A stretch of 64,000 nt of DNA. Origin: Eudromia elegans. Its lineage: Eukaryota > Chordata > Aves > Tinamiformes > Tinamidae. Positions 1-12,900 of the stretch are shown here, in pieces; within the stretch, counting starts at the first letter, position 1, and each line of letters begins with the position of its first letter. The translations under genes and the position numbers were made by a program. The stretch covers positions 1,580,201 through 1,644,200 of the forward strand of contig PTEX01000145.1 in assembly GCA_003342815.1 (NCBI GenBank), written 5' to 3'. Under the pieces are notes generated by a model. That model was not told the DNA's origin. It was given only the letters and a program-made list of their open reading frames with translations, and searched no databases.

Positions 1-3000
1 GTGGCACTGACACTAAGAGTACCTGAACCATGGGAAACAGTGAGATTTATGATTGATTCAAGGTATGTCTGTCTGTCAGTCACTGCAGCCTTTTTTAACT
101 CCTCCAAAGGGAGACTTATAACGCAGTCTTATAATGATACACACAAAATCATGCATTACAACCACAAAGGAAAACTAGCTAGACCCCATGCTCAAATAGA
201 AGGGTTGACTTCAATCACAGGCTTCATGAATACAAAAATTCATGTATTCTTGAGAATACAATGTTAACTGAAACTGATGACAGCCCATTTATGAGAGTGG
301 CACGAGGAACTTACAGGCATTCACCAGAGAACACAGAAGTAATTTCCCTGGCAACTAATACGAGTGAGATCTGGTTGGTGACACAACAGCAGAGCAGGCT
401 CACAGAACATCTTCTGCTTAGGCCGCATCCGTGTTCTACACCGCCACCTCTCCTAGGAGGCTTTGGGAGTTCCAGAACACGAGAGGACGCTGCTCAGACA
501 GGAGGCAGCAGCACACGTCGCTTGGGCCAGAGCCTCTGCTTGCCTTGATCATCAGAGCCAAGAGCACTCCTCCATCCCCACAGTCTCAGTCTTCAAGGGG
601 ACTGGGAAAGACTGTAAATGTTCTCTCTGGAAGGAAAACTACTTCCAGATGTTGGAGTGAAACAAGGACTGTGGAATGTTTTGATTCGCCTAAAGAAAAA
701 AAAGCTATCATCAGATGAATTTCACGGAGTAGACAGGTCTTGGTAAGAGATTCCTCAAAACTTTGAAGAAATTAAAAAACTTCCTCAGGTTTTTTTTAAA
801 TAAACAAGGTAAGAAACATTGAGTGAGAATTGCCTGACTATATGTACAGAGGTGATCTAAGCATGTGGAAGGCCTTCATGGTTTTCAGAGAGAAATCAGA
901 TTATAAAGGGCAAGTTTTATCTCCTGCAGTAGACAAATATAAAACAGGTGAGAGGAATCATGCCCTAAAAATACCAGATGTAGACATTCATATTTCAGAT
1001 GTCCAAAATCAGCTGATACAAATCACTCTTCTCAGTTTTTACAGTTATTACAGCAACCCAGACAGACCACAAAGGGATAAGAAATGGCAATTGTCTTGTT
1101 GGAGGAAAGCAGCTCTATGTTGACAGAACACAATATCCAGAGAAATCATCAACTGGTTTGTGAAACCATATCATGTAGGTCAGCAAATATCTTCCGTTTC
1201 AGGTCTTAATATATATACCAGCTTCCCACCCTGACTGTGGAACAGAACAGGAACCAGTCTGAATAAATCTCCATCTTGCAGTTATCACCTGGTAACTATT
1301 GTAACCCACAGGGATCTCTGTGGCTACACTGAGTGAACTAAATAACTCTTCCTCAACAAATCAGAAAAGGGACTCAGTCATAGGTCAGCTTCCTATCTCA
1401 TTAATTCACTTTCTGTGAGGCAGATTCCAGTCTGAAATCTGGTTCAATATGTGCATTTCTCACAGAAGTCTTTCTCTCTTTGAGACAACAGAAAGATGAA
1501 TGGATAGAACAAGAAGATGCTCTGAAGCTGTCCATCAACAAGAAGGTAGAGCTATCCAGAGAGAAATAACCTCTTGTCTCTAGTGTTTGGGAGCTCCATT
1601 GCATAAAGTGAATTTTACTGATCAGAAGGAGCTGCCCTTTTTAGAAAGTGTCATGTTTAAAGCTTATTTCAATCGTCAGTGGGAAAACAGCCACTTAGCA
1701 AATGCAAATCCTTCATACTGAGTAGCTTCAAATGTACTCAGTAATGCAAAATCTTTTCTCATACAAGCAAAGTCTTTACTTCCCATATATAATGATCTTC
1801 TTGGTTATCACTGAAGAGTGACCCTGTAACTCCTAGATCACAGAATATAGTCTTTATAGCTTAAGCAGAAGGAATCTGTTTTATAGCTTATGGTTACAAA
1901 ACAGTTCACATCTTCAGTAGTCCAAGCACAAGGAAAGATATGCAACACATACTGAGAAGAGGTTATATGCAAATATACAGGCAGATCAATCCTCAAAGGT
2001 AGTTCTCATTTTGCCTCCCCCCTGGCTCTGTACAGAAGCTGATAACCTTAAATGTGCTACAAAAACTTAAATTTGTTGTGAAAAAATATATATATATCAA
2101 GTGGTTTTATATGGGCTTGAATTTACAGAATTAAGAATAGTTTAAATAGATTAGTTTTTAAAAAGGAGAATATTTTAAAATAAATTGCTTTAATTATTTA
2201 GAAATGTTCCAATTTCTCAAACTAAGTTAATTTAAAAAGCTTGATGAAATATGTATGGGTTTTAAAATTCAACGGACTCTAAAAATTACTACAAAAAATC
2301 CTGCTCTTGACTCCAATTCTTTCATTAATTAAAAATATTTTTCATTCCAATTGTACCAAATGCATATTTGCAGATAAGAACGGCCATCTCCCTTTCATTT
2401 TAAACAGTGAAGACCTGCAATAACTGTACTTTTTTTTTTCCGGATCTTCATAAAAAATTAATGGTCTATTATTGTAAAAAGGAGGTCAGAGCTCTCGGAG
2501 ACTTAAGTCCTCTCCTTTACCACAAGAAATACACAGTGCTGAGAATAGCAATGTAGACTTCCTTATACTCTGCCTTTGTACTCCATCTCTCATCTTGAAA
2601 ACTGATCTGTGGAGATAAGATTCATAAGGCAGATTATTGAAGAAAGTTCTTATTTTCCATCAGTAAAACTAGCCTTTGGCCCAGGGTCTGAAAGGGCCGT
2701 TTTGAACAACTTGATGGGTAGCTAGTTCTATTTCCCTGCAAAATTCAGATCATTTCTGACTGAACACAGAAGACCTTTAAGGAAGCCGTTCTTCTTCTTC
2801 TTCTTATTATTATTATTATTATTATTTAAATAAAACTTATAAAACTAGGTCAAGTTGACCTCTACTCTTCTTTTGGCCTTTAATTGTCCTTAATGTTCCC
2901 CTCCTGAAACCCCTCCCTCTTTTCAAGCTTCCATCTGCAGTGCTCACACTAAAAAATGAGTTACAGTAGTGATTTTCTTTGTGTTGTTTAACACAAGGAA

Positions 3001-3827
3001 ATTATAATTTTTGTATTGTCAACTGACATTATTCTGAGTTTGAATTCAAAACTCAAATTAAATCAAGCATCATCTTAGCAGCTCAAATATGTCATCCACT
3101 AGAACAAATTAATTCCCTTCAAAGTCACTGCTTTTTAGGATACAGTTGATCCCTTCTATGCCTCTCTTCAACAGGAGCTGCATTCTGTTTTTCTCAAGGC
3201 ATGACTGTCTTCCATATAATTGCTTTAAAATATGAATATTACTTGATTATGACTAGTATTTCATGCAAACAGATAATTCTAACATAAATAACTTTTTCCT
3301 ATTTCTACTTACTGCTAACATGGTTTGATATCATCTATAAACAGTGTTCCGACTATCAGCAAGGGTGCAAGTTACGGATTTGAGGTTGCAGTTGTAAATA
3401 CTAAACACTGACTAAAAAGAATGAAGCAATCAATTAACTTAAGCCTTCAGTTAATTAACAACACTCACCCTTCACTGGCCTGGTCTAGACATGAAATAGC
3501 TGAATCAAGAAAAACCTGATAGATCATCCAAGTCTCCACATCAAATGCTTATAACCATTACAGTTAAATGGAAAAAACCTTTAACTTACATAAGTTTTAA
3601 AGAAAACTACAGGTGTAGCAAATTTTTAGTCACTTACATTGATAGACTTCAACAGTTCTGTTATATAGCTATTGCACATGAAAATTTAAGCAGTCATTTC
3701 TAGTCAAAACCTAATATAATATAAATCAGTTATGTAATCTTGAAAACCATGCACATCATTCCTGGGTAAATATTAAGTTGTCAAGACACCAAAAATTTGA
3801 CAGTTCTAGGCACTGACCATTACTCAC
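1..3827. other. Intron of the ATP6AP1-like gene, no exon recognised
   Basis: AT-rich sequence left of the last visible exon. I looked on the minus strand for the family's later segments (for example the FWAQN motif and the C-terminal membrane helix) and saw none. Short open frames on both strands have no recognisable motifs. A TTC/TTA microsatellite is at 2789-2826. Confidence 0.6.
2789..2826. repeat. TTC/TTA microsatellite
   Basis: CTT units turning into ATT units. Confidence 0.9.
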
Positions 3828-3913
3828 CCTTGAAGGTCTCACTGCAGTATAAATTACTGAAAAATGAATCCCTCGTTCTTTTAGGTCCATGATCAGTCTT
3901 CCAATTATTTTAT
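3828..3913 (-). CDS. ATP6AP1-like, coding exon 6 (last seen)
   Basis: 86 bases completing (N)D and encoding KIIGRLIMDLKERG, then IHFSVIYTAVRPSR. This matches NDEVIG...TAVRPSR of ATP6AP1. The acceptor is CTTTATAG and the donor GTGAGT; the exon ends in phase 0. The next family exon was not recognised to the left. Confidence 0.85.
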
Positions 3914-6900
3914 CTATAAAGAGAATTTAGTATAATTTAACAGACTCTGTCAACTGAGAAAAATAAAATCCTATGGTTGTTGGATGTAACAACCTTTAGC
4001 TTATTTAGTTTATTTATATGATTTAGGTGCTGACAACTTCTACAAACAGGCTAAGACATGTTCAGTGTCTTGAGAAATTCACAGTTCTAATGACACAAGG
4101 CAAAACAAACTCATTACAGCAGTTCAGATGAAGGGGTGATTTTGAAGTCAACAAGTAAGTATAGTTGAAAAATACTTGAAAGATTAAACTTTTTGAAATT
4201 AAAAGCAGGACCAGGAGAAATCAATTAACAAATGAGACCAGCGTGCATATACTGTTTGTCAAGTGACTGGTTAATGAATAATAATGCTGAAGTAGTATTA
4301 GTCTGTGAATTACAAAGTACACAGAAGAAAAATGATCACTGAATAACAAAACTCAAAAAACTAGAGAGAGAGGTAAAGTCTGATTCTGTATTTTCAACAG
4401 GATATGGAAAATGTTGCTAATGAACACAATGAAGGTCAAAGAAAAACTATGCTGGAATATTCCTGGAGAATTAAGGAAAAATGCAGTCTGGAAATAAAGG
4501 GTTTCGGCTTGGCTTTTTTATTTAGAAGAAATAAAAAAAAAAAAAATCCCTGAGTTTCCATCCTTTTTCTCTTAGCAGACTTTTACTAGAATTTTCTGTA
4601 AGGTCCAAAAAACTCTCTACAGAAGATTCTCTTAGTTCTGCAAACACAGGTCATTATGACAAACACTTATGATTCATAAAAGTTTCCAGGCTGTATGTAG
4701 AACTTTCAAGACTGACTTATCAGGCAGAGTATACTAGTTGTGAATCAAGAATTATTATTAGTGTTGTCACTGAGGCTGACAAAGACATAAGCCAGCAGAC
4801 TAACATTTGTGTCTCTCATCCAATATCACTGTCTCTCCACTTCTCATTCACAAAACATTTTAATGAGTGAATATTGTATAACCCAAACAGGCTGTTCAGA
4901 TTTCAAGGGTATACTTTACAATTGTATTTCATCTTCTTGTATTAGTAGCAGATTTTACTTTATCACTCTATTTAACCTGTTATAGCAAATATTGTCTCAT
5001 GGGTATGAAAAAAAAAAGCTTCGATCTTGAAAAATTGCAAGGTTTTTTTCTGCTGATTTTTTACCAAACTGATTTGCACATTTTTGTCAAGGATCACAAC
5101 TAGATAATGTTCATTTTCAAAAGTTATTTCTAAAAGTATCCGCTATGAGAAACAGAAGTTTGCTGAGGAAGCAATTGTTTGTGCATTGATAGTGTAATTA
5201 TTTTTGGAGATAGTGTCTAAGGAATTAAATAATGTAAATTTTATATTCCATATGCACAGAGAGCAATTTATTTTTAAATAAATTAGGAGCATCATTTAAA
5301 ACTTGTGGAAGGAAAAATACTATATAGGTTAATGCATAGATTTTGCTTGTTTTTCCTTTCACTGAAACAACTGAATGTATTCTGAAATCACATTTTAGTT
5401 TCATTTCATTTCATTTCAATAACGAGCTGTGCATAACTACAGTTACCAGTAAAATCTATAATCTTTGGGTTTCTGAATATTCTAGAGGAAATGCATTTAT
5501 TCATAGAAGTTTCCGCAAGCTTATTTATGACTATGGAGTTGATACAGATCTTCATTTACATGCGATCCAAACTCCCCTAAGCCATGTAGTTCACATCATT
5601 GCTTATGAAATGTTTGCAAGTTCTTCAAGGCAAAAGGCATAGATTTTCCCAGGCTATCTTAAAAGGCATGCCTACATGAGAACTTAAGTTATCCCAGACT
5701 CTGTACAGAAAAAGAGGCATCTCCAGATGGTGTTTTTGACATTAAAGCAACTTTAGAGTGATCCTAATGCGGGCATTTCTTTAGATACAATGAATCTAGG
5801 AAATGCTATGAAGATCTATGAATGCAAAGTTTGTCTAGAATGACCTCATCTAGTTAGCATAATTCCCTGCTTCTGTGTCCTCTCAGAAGGATTAAACCTT
5901 TCTCACTTGCTGGAGAAAAATATACCTTGAACTTCACAAGGGAACTGTGGATTATTAATTTCTAATCTCTCATAATTACTTTGTGTGGTTTTATACCATG
6001 GATGGAAAGAGTAGAAGAAAGAAACTGAGAAGTTCTCAGAGGAGAAAGAGAAAAGTATAAACTATGAACAGGAGAGATAGAAAAAAGGGGAAGAGAGAAT
6101 GAGAAGGGGAAAAATATTGGGCAAGAAAAGGAAATATAGTTGACTAGATTAAGATTCTGAGGGAAAAGAGGAATATATGCAAAAGCAACTGAAGAGCTTC
6201 ATGTTATGCAAATGGAGAGATAAGCAGGTTTGCCATTGAATTTTAAGATATGCTGAATTCAAAATCAACAAGACAGAATGCAAACCTTCTTCTGAGAAGA
6301 GAAACATTTAGCAAAACTGGCAGAAAATCTCATATAAAAGAAAAAATACCAAAGAGAAAGATAAAGAAGAACAAAGAGAGATAAAAGAAGAAAAACAAAA
6401 AGGATGCTCTGGTTGTATGAAAGTCAAGAAAGGGAGATGCACCTCCAAAAGCTTATTACTGCAAGGAAAAAAAAAAAAAAAAAAAAAAGAAGTGAGCCTG
6501 TCTATCTAAAGATACAGTCAGGGAGAGACTGGAAATAAGCCTGGATCCCTTGAATCTTGAGCAGGTTTGTATTCTGAAGTCCAGTAGGGATTTCATAGTG
6601 TGTCTCCTTTTAAAAAGACGCTTAGAAAACCTGCCTTACTTCAGCTTCTAGGTGTTTCAGACCAGCATTTTTCCTTGGACCCAGAATCTGGCCCTTTTTT
6701 TTTTTTTCTTTCTCCATATTATAGGGCTTGCTATCTGCAGGGAGTAAAACAGCAGGAGAGATTTCTCCAGCATTTTATTATATCAGATTTTAAAGTCCCT
6801 ACAGTGAAAAGGAAAGAATTTGCAGTGGCAAACATAAAATGCTTTATGAACTGCCAGACAACCTCATACAGGTCTGCAGTCTTTTTCTGTGGTTTTACTG

Positions 6901-9900
6901 CAGATACCGTAAAATAAAAAAGAATACAAGCAATATTTATGGGCTGAAAATTCACTTGTCAGGTTACCACTGATATATTTTTGTTGCTTATTCAGATAGG
7001 ATCACTCCGTAACAAATCCTAATGTATTTGTCACAAGCTGTTATGATCTTAAAGGGTCTCCTGATACCAATATGTGGCAAATGATTGCAGTAATGCTGCT
7101 AAGCGAACATAGACATGTTAAAGATCAGAATACATGATCAGAATATATGATTTGAAAGCTCTATTTGGGACCTTCTATTTGTATACTGTACATTTGGGAT
7201 GATTCTTCTGGCATTCTGTCCCATAAGCTTCACAATAATTTTAAGGAACTTGAGCCCAGTAACTTTCAATTGAATTAAAACTTCCTGCTGATTACATTCC
7301 CAGGATTTGTTCAGCAATGAATTCAGTGGCAGCTTTGGCAAACGTAGCAGAAGGTGAGGATTTCACCCACTTTTCTGCCTTTCTAGAGCACAGCTGAGAC
7401 TCAGAATACTAAGACAAAATCTTGCACTCAGCCATACGAAGTGGCACGTCTTCCCAGATCCACACTTATCTTTCCCGATAACATCTAGTTCACACTAACT
7501 AGAAAGCTGGGATAGCTTGTTCTTCCGTCATCCCACAGATCCCTTGTTAACTTAGGCTTGAGTTTGTGCAGCTGATAACAAATAGAGAAATGCCCATTAA
7601 AAAAAAAGTAGGTCATGTTTAGGGCCATAAAGGCTGTTTTATATCTACTAGTTCCTGGGAACAGTAAGGGAAAACTGCTTAATTATCTGCCTTATCTACC
7701 GCACAATGTGTGTCACTGAAACTACCTGTACAGTAATTTGCAGACTTGTTCAAAATAGGGACAATATCTGCAAATCTGCAAATTGCAGAGCAGTAGGCAA
7801 AAGCCCTGCCAAAGAAATCAGATGTCTCTCAGTGTATGGTAACATTTTTTCATCCGAATAAGAAAAGGTTTATTTTAGGATTGTTTGGAGAGACTCATCC
7901 TTAATGAGCTGTATATAATACCTGCAGAAACAATAAACAATTCTAAAATCAAAGGCTGTGAAAGTCATGGGAACTATTTTACAAAGATTAGAAAGCCATT
8001 TTGGAGTCATTCAATCACCTGGGCTCTGCTGTAAGAACTCAGAACCACCAGATAAGCCTGATGAGCCAAGGCAAGATCCAAGCTGCTGTCGGAGGTAGGG
8101 CTCACAGTCTCAAATGGGAGAATTTCAAGGTCTGCATAAAGATCCATCACTGAAGCAGGGGTGAATTACAATTAAAAATCTGGTCTGATATAGAACTGTA
8201 TTCCTTTCAGTGGATTTTGAATCAGACATTCAGTTAAGCGTTATGCTAATTGACTATTTATAAGTGGAATAGATGAGGAAAAAAAGGAACTCTTTAAATA
8301 GTAGTGCTAGTCTTAAAGTAAAACCTCGGAAACTCTAGAGAATACAATCTGTTCAAGCAAAAACACAGACTTAATTGATGGAATGTTAGTAAGATATTGG
8401 TCACAATCCTTACCATTTTCAGCAAGTGCTTCCAGGGTAGAAATATCATTGAAGTTACTACAAAGAGAGTGCAAGAAAGATAATTAAAAATCTTTTACAG
8501 AGAAGAACAATGTTACCCAGAAGTATATATAGACATAGACTAATAAAGGTGTTACTTTTACTGCCAGATTACATAGTTTCTCACCATTCTCTTCTATTCA
8601 TAAGCTTTTTCCTCTGCAGATTCAAGTAGAAATTAGCAACAAGGACTACATCTTCAGCTGTTTCCTCCGAAACTTTAAACTTCCTTGGTTGCACAGAAGC
8701 CAGAACATCAATATTACCTTGGCCATCCTATTGCCAGCCTTCCTTGAATTTGGTGCCCCTCTCTTCCCTGATCTAACATTTGTATGTGAGCTTCTTCAAA
8801 TGGGTATCAAATGTGGCTATCATTTGCATAGGGACATGACTGGTACAATAGCATTTTCTTAGGGTCCATGGATGGATGGATCACATGCTAATATGTTCAC
8901 GTAACAGTTTAGGAAGGGAGAAGAGCAGCATGAGACAAGCAGAGGAACCTAATCCACTCACATCTAGTATTTCCTAAATGTATCTTTGCCATCACTTATA
9001 GTCAGTATGAATGCATAGGAAATGCCCAGCTTTCTGATGAAATAGATGCCATTCCAGATCAGGCCAGTGTTTGAGAGTATTCTGCACCTGACAATCCGCA
9101 GAGCTGAGAAAGCCCTAGAAATAGCAATCAAACACCTGAAGGAATAGCCTCTCCCTACTTCCATTAGATAATGATTGTCACAGGTTTGGAAACATGAAGA
9201 ATTATAGCCTTCCTATTCATTCCAGTGTGCTCAAAACTAGTCTCATTACTGAGGTTAACTTCTAATTTGTTTGCATATTTGTTTGTCTGCTTATTTATCC
9301 TGACAGTTTTCTGACTCCAGGAATGCCTTCTGGCAATTAATTCTGCAGGCTAATCATGTGTTGCATAAAGTAATTCTGCCTTTCTGCTGTAAGTGTTTGT
9401 CATTTAAATTTATTAGTTGTCCCTTTGTTCTCATATAATGAGGCAGGGGAAAGAGGAATACTTAACTGACTTTCTCAATACAATTCAGCTATTATATCTG
9501 GTAAGCTCATCAAAGAATATCCCAAACCAAAACAAAAGAAAAACCAACACTGAATGCACTCATACAAAAGAATAGCTTTTACTGATCCAACTTCCATTGT
9601 GATATTTAAATTTCCTGAGTACTAGAGATATTTTCAAAAAGCTTTAAATATCTTACATATATTTAGGTCAATTTCAATTATTACAAATTCCGACCTGGTA
9701 AACGGTTGCAGCTGGACCACAAATAAGTTTGGTTGAGATGTATTCACTTCTAGCTGAGAGACATCAAGATCAGTTATGTTTGTTAACTTCCAGTTCACAG
9801 ACTCCTTGAGAACGCCCAAGAGACAACGGGCAGCCTCGCAGTCAACAGCAGGCAAAACCAGGGACGAAGGAGAAGACTGAAGAATTTCCTGTAAAAATTT

Positions 9901-12900
9901 ACGGACAACTTCTTTACCTGATCAAAACACAAACCATTTTTTTCTATAAAGTATATTTAATATTTAAGTTGAGGAAACATGATAATAAACATTAAGTGAG
10001 TTCACACCAGCATAACGCTAACCACAGATTTTTCAGGAGAAAAGGGGCAGTGAAGTGGTACCTGTTAGAGCTTTTATTCATGTATTCTTTGAGGAAGCTT
10101 AAGGCACTAAGTGTCATCAAATTCTAACTGCCCTTTCAATGTGTGTGGTAGGAGAGAAGAGGCAGCTGAAGTTTTCAGCCTGAGAAAGGATATGGAGAAG
10201 GCATTGGAGATGATGGAGAAAAAAGAAAAACAGGTTACAAATAGCTTCCAGAAGCAAAGATCATCAAAAGGTTCAATATTTTTGCACAATTTCCACCAGC
10301 AGTGCAGAATATAATAAACACCCTGCTTTTGTATATATCCTAGTGGTGTAGCTTGCAATATAGATAAGTTTCTAATATGTAACTACTAATTAAAGAATGC
10401 TACCTGCTTTAGGATCTACAAAGCCTCTAGGCACAAACTTAATGTATTTTATGCACTATCTTTCCACTCAAAATATAAAACTGTAAAATTCAGGCTGAAC
10501 TGGTTCATACAATCAACTATCAGGGTACCTATTACTTTTTTTAAATTCTCATATCTGAGTTTCTGATGAAAATACTTGAGTGAAATGAATTTTAAAACAT
10601 GCTCATTTTGTACAAATTGAAGCCTGAAAAATTGAAAAACATCTTTCCAAAGATTTTTCTTGATGATAAAATTGACTTGGAACACAGGGAAAGAAAATGC
10701 AAGATGAAGGCTTTGAGAACGATCAAGATTAATTAGCTTAAAATTTAATGTGAACATTTGCAGATATATGAGAGTTTACAATCTCTTAACTTCTGTTTTG
10801 CATTTCTACATCTCAGTCAAATTTTCACTTGATCTAGCATCCAGATATCCAACGTGTTAGAGAGGCTCTCTCCAACTGGTGCAAGTGTTGTGGTGTTGCT
10901 AACACTCTTTTCCTCCTACTCTTTTTCCTTTTTGTATGCTCTGTGACTGCCTACCACTTTCTGACCTTTTCTGGCTCTTTCTAATTGCTCACATGCTTTC
11001 CTGTGGTTTATATGTTCTCTCAGTATTGATTTAAAACAGAGGGAACAAATGCAAAGGGTTGTTATGTTCACATTTCTTTAGATGCTTAAAAGGGAGGATT
11101 ATGTAGTAATGTCTGATTTGCCAGAACAACAGAAAATATAACTGGAGAAACGAGAGCAGAAAGCAAGAAAGCACTGATCTGGTTCACAAGCCATTGAGTA
11201 GTATTTTGAACACCTTCAGGGAGAAAAGGATGATACATTCCATTCTAGTTTTGCATAAATTAATTTAGAGTTAAAATCCTGAACAATACTCAATTATTTT
11301 ATTTTGTTTTAGACATTTTAATCCCTCTTTCCCTAGCAGCAGCCAAAATGACAGTAGCCAGTTCTTCCAAGAATATATATTAGGCAGATTACTCATTTAT
11401 TGTAACATAAGAGATAAAATGCTTCATTACTGAGTAATATTCGAATTTGAATCCCTACTCCTAACCAATCCTGCACTGCCATCTGTCTCAACCACTGGTA
11501 TTCAACTGCTTTCCATCTGAAGGACAGGCATAGCTGGAGATCTACTCAGTGCACTGGGGAGCTATTTTCATCCCTTGTCTCTTGTTTGTGCCTTGTGATG
11601 TGTGGTGAGTGCACATTTCTCTTTAAAATGCCTATATGATGCTTTAAATATTTTAGCATTTCAATTCAACTGCATATTCAAAGCTCTGAAATCTTGAAAA
11701 CAAGATGAAGAATGCACCCAATTTTGCGTTCTACTGCAGGTCTAAAGATAAAGAAATAAAACCACATAGCATCTGGGAAAGGGAAGGGTTCCTTTAGTGT
11801 GAGAGAGATCTTCACAAAGACAAAAAATAAGTAACAGAATAGGTAGAAATAAGCATCAGTTACAAAAGCAGAGAAAGATCATCAGTGAAATCTTATAGAG
11901 CTGTCTACTGGGCTCTGTTCTGTTCATAAAGAACCTGGTAAGAAGGCATGAATACTGATGAACTGGTGAAATCAGATGATTTCATTGGATTTTTGGAGAT
12001 AGGAAGATAAACGCTGACTAAACATCTGCAGTAACACCTTTTGGTCTAGCATCTTAGAGATGGGAGATGAAGTAATTGATGACATTTAATGTAAAATTGA
12101 CTTAAGCAGAGCATGGGAGGAAAAAACAATGGTAATTTTATATACAGATACAGGAAATCAACTTAGTTATCAAAATATGTTGTCTTCCATGGGTGGACAA
12201 AATGAATAACCTAAACAATGTACAGTTCTTTTATGGAAACAGCAATATCATCATGCATTTAACAGTGGAACACATTTCTATTAAGCAGCTTCTTATCAAA
12301 ATCAGAATATAAGATGCTGTTTAGCCAGCTGGTTAAGAAATGAACATGCTTTACTCTTACTACGATGATGCGATTGATGATTTTTCACATCATGTCTAGT
12401 TCTGATATGATAAATTAAATTATACAGGTTATTGTACAATATATTTGCATCTCTAATGTCTAGAACAGTAGATGGGCAGAACTGTATCACATAGGACTAG
12501 CAAAAACAGTAATACAGTACAGTAATAATTATGCAACTGCAGTGACAAACTAATTGGAGTGCATTACCATACAACGCAGTCTTAAGGAAATGAGTCTTAA
12601 CTGGGGAAAATGGAAGCTAATATTAAAGAATTTGTAGAATAAATAGTTTGTAGATTAGGTGACTGCTTGACAGAAAAAATCCCCAAATGCTAATGTTCAT
12701 GTTTTATTATTTAATTAAAAAGATCTTTGAATGTTTAAGGCAAATGATCTACCTATAAGAACTCTGTTTCTAATAACTGGAAATGGAATTTTTTTATTAT
12801 AAACACAACCATTGATCCTAAAAGCTCAAAACAGCTGCTAATGTAGCTGAACAGATCTAATATCTGCAAATGTCTCTGTGGTTTACAAGCCTATAACTCT

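Noticed and set aside
6731-6955. Minus-strand frame with VSAVKPQKKTADLYEVV, recalling TAVRPSR
   Set aside because: No acceptor AG at its edge; the true TAVRPSR exon is at 3828-3913.
7295-7352. Exon-like 50-base plus-strand segment between CCCAG and GTGAGG
   Set aside because: Too short, no partner exons on the plus strand and no recognisable protein.
8000-8156. Open minus-strand stretch with a CTTCAG acceptor and a CAGGTGAT donor in the ATP6AP1-like intron
   Set aside because: Its translation (MDLYADLEILPFETV...) has no family similarity, and exons 5 and 6 already join in phase without it.
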